Below, one piece after another: positions 50,336 to 59,100 of a stretch of 64,000 bases of DNA (position 1 is its first letter; the number at the start of each line of letters is the position of its first letter). The notes below the pieces were generated by a model, which worked only from the letters and a program-made list of their open reading frames with translations, searched no databases and was not told the DNA's origin. The stretch comes from Deltaproteobacteria bacterium (lineage in GTDB: Bacteria; Myxococcota_A; UBA796; UBA2385). The stretch is taken from NCBI GenBank assembly GCA_016792625.1, contig JAEUKK010000176.1:62001-126000 (forward strand). The letters run 5' to 3'. Made by a program: the position numbers and the translations under genes.

Positions 50336-50719
50336 ATGCAGGTCGAGCGCTCCACTCGCATCGCGCTGCTGCTCAAGCGCGTCCCCGACATTGAAGACGT
50401 GCTCGCCTGGTACGGCCTGGACGTCGACCCCGAGGACATGGAGGTCACCATCGAAGACCTCGCCCGGATGAACCGGCTCGATCCCGATGAGCTGGTCGAC
50501 GATCTGCAGGCCACCGTCGACGAGCGCGACGGCGACGAGGACGAAGAGGGCGAAGACGACCTCGAGGACGGCCTCGACGAAGAGGAAGGCGGCGACGAGG
50601 CCGGCGACGACGAAGAAGAAGAGGTCGACGACCTCGAGGACGACGACGATGACGACGACGCCTGGGGCGACGACGAAGAGGCCGAAGAGACCGGCGGCTT
50701 CGACGAAGACGACGAGTAG
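50336..50719 (+). CDS. DUF1858-like helical domain with extremely acidic tail
   Basis: 127 residues from ATG 50336 after CTGGAGG. Residues 1-62 form a small helical domain (IALLLKRVPDIEDVLAWYGLD, then TIEDLARMNRLDPDELVDDL) that follows the DUF1858/ScdA-N pattern (P-e-v-x-x-V-L-x-x-x-G, then E-x-L-A-x-x-x-x-x-x-x-x-L-x-x-L) but lacks the cysteine pair that defines the family's metal or cluster contacts. Residues 63-127 are almost all Asp/Glu with a few Gly and Trp. The tail could bind calcium or basic proteins. It is monocistronic as far as seen. Confidence 0.7.
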   Translation: MQVERSTRIALLLKRVPDIEDVLAWYGLDVDPEDMEVTIEDLARMNRLDPDELVDDLQATVDERDGDEDEEGEDDLEDGLDEEEGGDEAGDDEEEEVDDLEDDDDDDDAWGDDEEAEETGGFDEDDE

Positions 50720-50782
50720 CAGCCCCTTCGCGCCGGCCGAGGGCGGCTGGCGCCCCGTCGGTGGGCGCCGCGCCCCGGGCGC

Positions 50783-51742
50783 TCAGTCGAGGTCGAGGCT
50801 GGCGCTCGGCGCGTAGACCTCGACCCCGCAGTCCTCGCCGACGATGAGCAGGCCGTCGCCGGTCGGGTCTTCGGCGGTGGCCGCGTCCCAGAAGCGCAGC
50901 ATGCCGCGCAGGTCGACGTCGAGCACCAGCCGGCCCTCGGTTTCGGGCCCGATCTCGAGGCCCGCGCCGCCCGGCCCGAGCGGCAGCTCGATGGGCAAGC
51001 TGTTGTTGCCGAGCCCTTCGGCCTCGAGGCGCAGGCGATCAGCCGGCGGGGCGTTGCCCTCGACGGGGACCAGCGCGCCGTCCGGCCGCAGCCAGGCCTC
51101 GACCGTCGCCCACGCGGCGTCGGGGTCGAGCTCGGTCGTGTTCAGCGCGACGGTGAGATCGCCCGCCTGCACGGTGCCCTCAGCGGCGCCCCAGAGCTTG
51201 AGCCCACGCGGGGTGGCCGCGGTCTCGGCGGTGCCCAGCCAGCCGCGGGCCTCGACGCTGTGCAGCGCGAGGCGGGCCGCGCGGTAGCGGCCGAAGGGCA
51301 CGCGGCGGTCGGGCGCGACCGGGGTGGTCACCGACCAGGCGTAGCCCGGGGTCGTGGCGCCTTCGGCGAGCTGCAGCAGGTTGACGTCGGGCGTGCCCTC
51401 TTCGCCGATCAAGTAGAGGGCCTGCAGCTCGAGGATGGCGACGTCGGGCTCGACGTAGCCGAGCTGGGCCTCGGGCGCGCAGACGGCGCCGGCCGGCTGC
51501 GGCGCGGCGCCCTCCCCGGCGTCATCGTGGGCGAGGCGCAGGTCGAGGTCGAGGCGGGCGGCGGTGGCGGGGAGCTCACTCGGCGCTGGGACCTCGGCCT
51601 CGGACGGCCGGCTGGTGACCTCGCCGCCGACGAGGTTGTCTTCGGGCTCGGACTCGGCGGTGATCACCGAGGGGCCGGCGCAGGCCGCCAGCGTGAGCGT
51701 CAGGGTCAAGGCGGAGAAGGGGGCGGCGGCGGGGCGGGTCAT
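50783..51742 (-). CDS. Lipoprotein, unknown function
   Basis: 319 residues from ATG 51742 with GGAG upstream. The lipobox is LAAC. A Glu/Pro/Ser-rich linker (res ~30-60) leads to a beta-rich domain (DLDLRLAHDD, LELQALYLIGEEG, LALHSVEARGW, TVALNTTELDP, GRLVLDVDLRGMLRFWD). It shows some likeness to exported proteins that store a measured or bound ligand, but I name no family. It is divergent from the GNAT gene and convergent with the acidic DUF1858-like gene. Confidence 0.65.
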   Translation of the reverse strand: MTRPAAAPFSALTLTLTLAACAGPSVITAESEPEDNLVGGEVTSRPSEAEVPAPSELPATAARLDLDLRLAHDDAGEGAAPQPAGAVCAPEAQLGYVEPDVAILELQALYLIGEEGTPDVNLLQLAEGATTPGYAWSVTTPVAPDRRVPFGRYRAARLALHSVEARGWLGTAETAATPRGLKLWGAAEGTVQAGDLTVALNTTELDPDAAWATVEAWLRPDGALVPVEGNAPPADRLRLEAEGLGNNSLPIELPLGPGGAGLEIGPETEGRLVLDVDLRGMLRFWDAATAEDPTGDGLLIVGEDCGVEVYAPSASLDLD

Positions 51743-51871
51743 GTGGGCTCCTCAGGTGTCCCTGCGGCGAACGGCCCGGGCGCCTGCGGGCTTGAGGGGG
51801 GAGGCGGGGCCTGTTGGGCGGCGGCGGAGGATCCGTCTCCCTGCGGGGGCGCGTCGCCCCGCGGAGGTCCG

Positions 51872-53014
51872 ATGCCCCACGCCGCCCGCCCAGCCCTGCG
51901 GCCCGCCCGCCGCCCCGCCGCCTTGCGCTGCGCCCGGCTGCGGACCCTCGACGAGGCAAAGGCCCTGGTGGACCTCGTGTACGACACCTACGGCCTGAGC
52001 TTCCACCGCGACTGGATGTACCACCCCGAGCAGATGCTCGAGCTCAACCGCCGGGGTGACATCACCAGCTTCATCGCGCTGGACGGCGATCGCGTCGTCG
52101 GCCACACCGGTTTTGTGCGGCCCTTCTTTGAGCTGCAGCCCGAGGCGAGCCGCCCGCTCACCGATCCGGGGGTGCAAGAGGCCGGCCTGAGCGTGGTCGC
52201 CCCGCGCCTGCGCGGCCAGGGGGTGCAGGCCGAGCTCGGCGCGGCCATGTTCGGCCACGCGGTCGACGCGGGCCTGCGCGGCGTGATGATGCGCTGCGTC
52301 ACCCACCACCCGTGGAGCCAGCGCAGCGCCACCCGCGCCGGCGGCCTGCCCGTGGGCCTGCTGCTCGGCTGTGTTCCCCGGTGGGTTCGCTACGACAATG
52401 ATGAGCACCAGGGCGATCAGCCCTTGTCGAGCCTGCTCATCTTCACCCCACTGCGGCCCACGCCGGCCGCGGCCCCCCTCGCCCTGCCCGCTGGTTTTGG
52501 CTTCGTGCCGGCCCTCTGCGCGGCGGCGGGGCTGGTGCGCGGGCCGGCGCCGCGGGGCGAAGCCCCCGAGACCACGCTCACCTGCGCGTGGAATGGCGCC
52601 AAGCAGCTGGCCAGCGTGCTCGTGCCCCAGGTGGGCGCCGATCTGGTCGAGCGCCTGGGGCAGACCGTGTCCTGGCTCATCTGCGGCCATATCGCCCACG
52701 TCACGGTCTACATCGCCGCCGATGACGCGCGCCTCGGCGAGGCCGGGCCGGCCCTCGCCGCGATGGGGCTCTTCCCGGCTGGCTGGCTGCCCGGCTTCTT
52801 CGCCGGCGGCCGCGACGCGGTGGTGCTGCAGGCCGTCGCTTGGCAGGAGCTCGACCCCGCGCTCATCGCGGTGGAGGGCGAGGCCGCCACGCAGATCAAG
52901 GCCGAGGTGGTGGGCGGCTGGGCGGCGAGCCGGGGCGGCCCGGTCGCCCAGCCCCCGCGCCACGGCGCGGTGATCGTGCACCTCGACGCCCGGCGCCGCG
53001 CCCGGGGGCTCTGA
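51872..53014 (+). CDS. GNAT-family N-acetyltransferase
   Basis: 380 residues from ATG 51872 after GCGGAGGT; the open frame upstream is antisense to the lipoprotein gene. The GNAT core occupies about residues 20-170: DEAKALVDLVYDTYGLSFHRD, DGDRVVGHTGFV, and VVAPRLRGQGVQAELGAAMF with the acetyl-CoA loop R-x2-G-x-G. The second half (170-380) is a further alpha/beta domain with no name, perhaps a second, degenerate GNAT fold (LTCAWNGAKQLASVLVP, VTVYIAADDARLGEAGPALAAMG). The substrate is unknown. A T-tailed terminator follows. Confidence 0.8.
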   Translation: MPHAARPALRPARRPAALRCARLRTLDEAKALVDLVYDTYGLSFHRDWMYHPEQMLELNRRGDITSFIALDGDRVVGHTGFVRPFFELQPEASRPLTDPGVQEAGLSVVAPRLRGQGVQAELGAAMFGHAVDAGLRGVMMRCVTHHPWSQRSATRAGGLPVGLLLGCVPRWVRYDNDEHQGDQPLSSLLIFTPLRPTPAAAPLALPAGFGFVPALCAAAGLVRGPAPRGEAPETTLTCAWNGAKQLASVLVPQVGADLVERLGQTVSWLICGHIAHVTVYIAADDARLGEAGPALAAMGLFPAGWLPGFFAGGRDAVVLQAVAWQELDPALIAVEGEAATQIKAEVVGGWAASRGGPVAQPPRHGAVIVHLDARRRARGL

Positions 53015-53039
53015 GCCCGCTCAAGCTGCGCGCCGCGCC

Positions 53040-53080
53040 GGGGGCGTTGCGGGGGGCGGAGCCCCCCGCCCCACCTTTTT
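53040..53080 (+). terminator. Intrinsic terminator of the GNAT gene; repeat copy B
   Basis: Stem GCGGGGGGC (53049-53057), loop gga, GCCCCCCGC (53061-53069), then T5 at 53076-53080. Bases 53040-53071 are the reverse complement of the element at 8984-9015, so the same palindromic repeat is used here as a terminator. Confidence 0.82.
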
Positions 53081-53109
53081 GCCGTGCTGACCGTCGCTCT
53101 CGACCTCGG

Positions 53110-56100
53110 TCAGTAGACCCAGAAGGAGTAGGCGCCCGCCTTTGGGGTGGCCGCGGCGAGGGTCAAGGTGCTGGCGTCGGTCGGCAGGGAGGTGGCGCTG
53201 CTGGCGCGGTGGGCGGCGATGTTCGCGCCGCCCGTGTTGTGCCGGAGCAGCAGGTCGTTGCCCACAGACCGCACAGCCAGCCAGTAGTTGGTCGAGGCGG
53301 TGAGGGTGACGCCCGCGCCGGTCATGTCGACGGTCACCGTGCCGACCGCCGCCGTGCCGCTCACCGCGGTGCCGACCCGCGTGCCCGGCGCGCCGGCCGT
53401 GCCGTCGGCCGCGTAGACCGCGACGTTGAAGCTGCCCGTGGTCGTGCCGGTCGCGAAGGCCACGTTCACGTCGACCAGATCGGCGGCCAGGCTCGACGTG
53501 GTGATGGGGAGGAAGATCACCTGGTCGGCGTCGAGCTCTTCGGAGCCGCCCGTCGCGGCCAGCGAGCCGATCAAGTAGTGGATGAACAGGCTGTCTTCGC
53601 CAGGCACCGGGCTGGAGGCCGTGCCGTCGCTGGCGGTGAGGATGCAGGTCCACTCATCGCCGTCGGTGGTGGCGGCCGCGCCCAGCGTATTGTTGGTCAC
53701 CGCCGGGGTGTCGGCGACGGTGCTGATGCCCGGGGTGGTGTAGGCCACGCCGTTGCGCTCCCAGGTGGCGGTGTAGGTGATCGTGTCGCCGTCGGCGTCG
53801 GTCGAGGCGGTGTCGACGGCGCAGGTGAGCACGCTGGCGGTGTCGGGCTCGTCGGAGAGGGTCGCGTTGCTCTCGAGCACGGCCACGGGGTTGGTCGGGG
53901 CGGTGTTGGCGATCGTCCAGCTCTTGGTCGCCGCGGTGCCCGTCGCGGTGCCGTCAGACGGCGTCGCGCTGAGCACGATGATGTCGCCCTTGTTTTGGGT
54001 GCCCGAGTAGGTCGCGGTGGTCTGACCGCCCACCGTCGTGCTGTTGCGCGTCCAGGCGTAGGTGAGGGAGACCGTGTCGCCCGGGTCGGCGTCGCTGGTG
54101 GTGAAGGTGGCGGTCAGCGTGCTGGTCTTGGTCACCGGGTCGGCGGTCGAGGTGGCCAGGGTGGCGGTGGGCGTGCTGTTTTGGATGGTCGTCGCGGCGC
54201 TGGTCCCCACCGCGCTGCTGTCGGTGCCGTCACTGGCGCTGGCCGAGCAGGTGATGCTGCTGCCCCGCGAGAAGTTCGTGCCGGTCAGGGTCGAGGTGGT
54301 GGCCCCGCCGATGGCCACCCCGGCGTCTTGCCAGGCGTAGGTGATGGTCAGGCTGTCGCCGTCGGCGTCGGTGCCGACCGCGGCGCAGGTGAGCGTGCTG
54401 GGCTCGCGGGCCGGGCTGGGGCTCGCCGTGATGGTCGGCGTGGCCAGGGTCGGCGCCGAGTTGCTGATCGTGATCCCGGTCGACTCGAGGCTGTCGGTCA
54501 GGCTGCCGTCGCTGGCGGTGGCGATGCAGGTGATGAGCTGGCCCTTGTTGAAGTTCGTGCCGGTCAGGGTGCTCGTGGTCGCGCCGCTGATGACCGCGCC
54601 GTTGCTCTCCCAGGTGTAGGTGATGGTCGGGGTCGTGCCGTCGGGGTCGGTGGCCGTGCCCGCGCAGGTCAGCGTGCTGGTCTCGCGGGCCGGCGTCGCG
54701 CTGCTGGTCAGGGTCACGCCGGTGACGTCAGGCGCGCTGTTCGCGGCGGTGACGCTGCCGCTGACCGCGGTGGCGCTGGCCGTGCCGTCGGTGGCGGTGA
54801 CCGTGCAGGTGACGACCTGGCCGCCGGAGTAGGTCACGCCCGCCGCCGTGCTCAGGCCGGTGGTCTGCGGGGCGCCGACGTTCACGCCGTTGACCGACCA
54901 CTGGTAGCTGTAGGTCAGGCTGTCGCCGTCGACGTCGCTGGCGGTCGGGGTGCAGGTCAGCGTGGTGCCCGCCGTCGGGCTGGCCGGGGTGACGCTCACC
55001 GCCGAGGTGACCGGCGCGGTGTTCTGGATGACCCAGTTGGTCGTGGCGGTGGTGCCGCTGACCGTGCCGTCGTTGGGAGTGACCACCACCGCGACGGTCT
55101 GGCCCTTGTTGAAGTGGGTGCCGGTGAGCGTGCTGGTGGTGGGGGCGATGGCCGAGCCGTCGACCGTCCAGGCGTAGGTGAAGGTGACCGTGTCGCTGTC
55201 GATGTCGGCACCGGTCGGGGTCGGGTTCAGCGTGCTGGTCTCGGTGGCCGTGGCCGGGCTCTTGCTGAGGCTGACCGTGGGGGCGGAGTTGGTGATGGTC
55301 AGCGTGTTGCTGGTCACCGCGGCGGAGCTGGCCGCGCCGTCGCTGGCCACCACCGAGCAGCGGATCAGCTGGTTCTTGCTGAAGTTCGTGCCGGTGAGCG
55401 TGCTGCCCGTGGCCCCCGAGATGGTGCTGGTGCCCTGCAGCCAGGTGTAGGTGTAGGTGAAGCTGGTCGTGCCGTCGGGGTCGGTCGTGCCCGAGGGGGT
55501 GCAGGTCAGCGTGCTCGACTCGACCACCGGGGTGCTGCTGCTGGTCAGGGTCACTGTGCCGATGGTCGGGGCCCCGTTGGCAACGGTCACCGCGGTGCTG
55601 GTCACCGCCGTGCCGGTGCCGAAGGCGTCGGCCGGGGTCACGCGGCAGGCCACGGTGTTGCCGCCGGCGAAGGGCACGCCCAGCGTGCTGCTCAGCGTGC
55701 TGCTCGTGGCCCCCGAGACGACCGAGCCGTTGACCAGCCAGGCGTAGGTCAGGGTGACCGCGTCGCCGTCTTCGTCGTCGGTGGTGGTCGTGCAGGTCAG
55801 CGTGTCGCTCGACAGCGGCGAGCTCGGGCTCACCGCGGCGGTCGCCGTCGGCACCGAGTTGCCGATGGTCACGGTGGTCGAGCTGACCGGGGTGGCGCTG
55901 CCGGTGCTGTCGCTCAGCGTGACCGTGCAGAAGATGGCGTCGCCGTTGGCGTGCTGGTTCTTGTTCAGCGTGCTGGCGGTTTGGCCAGAGAGCACCGAGC
56001 CGTTCTTGGTCCAGGCGTAGGTGGTGGTCACCGCGTCGCTGTCGGCGTCGGCCACGCCCGAGACGTTGCAGGTGAGGTTGTTGCTCGAGGCCGGGCTCGC

Positions 56101-59100
56101 CGGCGAGATGGCCACCGAGCTGAGCGTGGGCAGGCTGTTTTGCACGCTGATCGTGTTGCTGGTCACCGCGCTGCCCGCGCCGGTGCCGTCGTTGGGCGTG
56201 ACCACGCAGGCCACGACCTGGCCGCGGTTGAAGTAGGTGCCGGTCAGCGTGGTGCCGGTCGCGCCGGCGATGGTCGTGCCGTCACGCGTCCAGGCGTAGG
56301 TGTAGGTGAACGAGGTCGTGCCGTCGACGTCGGTGGTGGTGCCGGGCGTGCAGGTCAGGGTGCTCGTCTCGACCGCGGGCGTGGCGCTGCTGGTCAGCGT
56401 CACCGCGCTCAGCACCGGGACCGTGTTCGTGATGGTCTTGCTCGCCGTCGCCACCGTGCCGGCGGTCTCGCCGTCGTAGGGCGTGACCCGGCAGGTCACC
56501 ACGTCGGCGGTGGTGAAGGGCACCCCCAGGGTCGACGAGATGGTCGCGCCGGTGCCGATGACCGTCGAGCTGCGCCGCCACTCGATGGTGCTCTGGTCGG
56601 TGTCGGTGGGATCACCGTCAGCGAAGGTGTAGCTGCAGCTTAGGGTGTCGGTGGACAGCGGGGTGGTCGGGCTGATCGTCACCGAGCTGACGGTGGGGGT
56701 GCTGTTGGTGATGCTGCGGGCGGAGGAGGCGACCGCCGTGCCCGAGGCCGTGCCGTCATTGGGCGTGATGGTGCAGATGACCGAGTCGCCCTTCTGGAAG
56801 GAGCTGCCGGTCAGGGTGCTCGTGGTGGCGCCGATCGTCGTGCCGTTGACCGACCAGGCGTAGGCCTGGCTCACCGTGTCGCTGTCGGCGTCGGTCACCG
56901 TGGCCGCCGCGCAGGTCAGGGTGCTGGTCTCAAAGGCGCTGCTCGGCGTGATGCTCACCGTGCCGAGCACCGGCAGGCTGTTCTGGATGACCACCGAGTT
57001 GCTCAGCACCGCCGCGCCGTTCTCGACGCCGTCGTTGGGGGTGGCCTCGCACTGGATGGTCTGGCCCTTAGACGCGATGTTCGCGGGCAGCGTGCTGTTG
57101 GTCTGGCCGCTGATCGCCGTGCCGTTTCGCAGCCAGCGGTAGGTCGTGGTCAGGGTGCGGATGGCGTCGACGTCGGTGGTCGTGCCCGGCGTGCAGGTCA
57201 GCACGTTGGTGCGGAAGGCCGTGGTCGGCGTGAGCGCCGCGCTGGCCAGCACCGGTGCGGTGTTGGTGATGGTCAGGCTGCCGCTGGCCACCGTGCCGAC
57301 GTCGGTGCCGTCGTAGGGCGTGACCGCGCAGGCCACCACGTCGTCGTAGTCGAAGCCGCCCCGCAGGGTGTCGCCGGGGTGGGCGGTGGTCGACTGGGTG
57401 CTCGCCCCGGTCAGGGCCGCGCCGTTGATGGTCCACACCACGGTGCTGCTGTCGGCGTCGCCGTCGGTGTCGGTGAAGGTCCAGTCGCAGAGGACGGTGT
57501 CGCCGAAGCGGGCGACCGTCGGCCCGCTGGTGCCGACGCCGGTCACGGTCACCGCGCTGACCGAGGGCGGGGTGTTGGCCACGCTCAGGCCCGAGCTGGC
57601 GACGGTGGTGCCGCTGACCGTGCCGTCGTTGGGCGTGATCGTGCAAACCACGGCTTGGTCACGCGAGAAGAAGGCCGGGGCCAGGGTGCGGGCGGTCTGG
57701 CCCGAGAGGGTGGTGCCGCCGACCGACCAGGTGTAGGCGAGGGTGACCGTGTCGCCGTCGGCGTCGGACTTGCCGGTGTCATCGCAGGAGAGGGTGTCGC
57801 CCTCGACCGCCGGGTTCGGGCTGATCGCCGCCGCGGTGACCACCGGGGCCGAGTTCAAGATCCCGACGGTGTTGCTGAGCACCTCGGTGCCCGCGCCGGC
57901 GCCGTCGTTGGGGGTCACCGCGCAGTTGACCGACTGGCCCTTGTTGAAGAAGGACGAGGAGAGCGTGGTGCCGGTCTGGCCCGAGATGGTCGAGCCGTTG
58001 AGCAGCCAGCGGTAGGTGTAGGAGAGGGTCGAGACCGCGTCGACGTCGGTCGCCGCGGGGTGGCTGCAGGTGACGTCGGTGTTGGTGTAGGCGGTGGTCG
58101 GCGCGAGGCTGACGCTGGCCAAGACCGGCGGGGTGTTGCTCACCGTGAGGGCGTCTTGCACCGTGGTGCCGATGGCCGTGCCGTCGCGGGCCGAGACCGC
58201 GCACTGCACCACGTCGTTGTAGTCGAAGCCGCCGACGACGGTGTCGCCGGAGTGGGTCGTGGTGCGGACCGAGCTCGCCCCGGTGAGGGTGGCGCCGTTG
58301 ATGGTCCAGGTCACCACGCTCACGTCGGCGTCGACGTCGTCATCGACGTAGTCCCAGTCGCAGATGAGCGTGTCGCCGAAGCGCGCCGGGTCGGGGCTGA
58401 TGGCGACGTTCGACACGATCGGCGTGGTGTTGCTGATCGTCAGCGGGATCGACGAGACGGCAGCGCCGGTGGTGCCGCTGTCGGACGGGGTGACCGTGCA
58501 GACCACCACGTCGTCGCGGCGCCAGTTGGCGGCGGAGAGCGTGCCGGTGGTCGCGCTCGAGATCACCGCGCTGTTGACCACCCACTGGTAGGCGAGGTTG
58601 ACCGTGTCGCCGTCGGTGTCGGCGACGCCGCTGGCCGCGCAGGTCAGGGTGCCGTCGCCCTCGAAGGCCGGGTTCGGCGTGACGGTGACCGTGGCGATGG
58701 TGGGTGTGCTGTTGGTGATGACCAGCGGGGTGCTGGACACCGCCGCGCCGTTGTCGGTGCCGTCATTGGGCGTCACGGTGCAGATCACCGTGTTGTCGCG
58801 GTTGAAGTAGGCCGAGCTCAGCGTGCTGGTCGTCTGGGTGGCCAGCGTGATGCCGTTCACCGTCCAGGCGTAGGTGAAGGAGTAGGGCGCGACGCGGGTG
58901 GGGTCGTCGTTGTCGTTGACCGTGCCCGGGGTGCAGGTCAGTGTGTCGCCCTCGACCGCGGGCGAGGGGCTCACCGTGACCGCCGAGAGCACCGGCGCGG
59001 TGTTCTTGATGGTCACGCTCGACTGGCGCACGGCCCCGCGGCTGGTGCCATCAAAGGGCGTGACCTGGCAGGTCAGCGTGTCGGGGAAGTAGAAGCCGCT

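Noticed and set aside
52840..56643. 1267-residue plus-strand frame
   Set aside because: Starts inside the GNAT gene and runs antisense to the giant lipoprotein; composition is a shadow.
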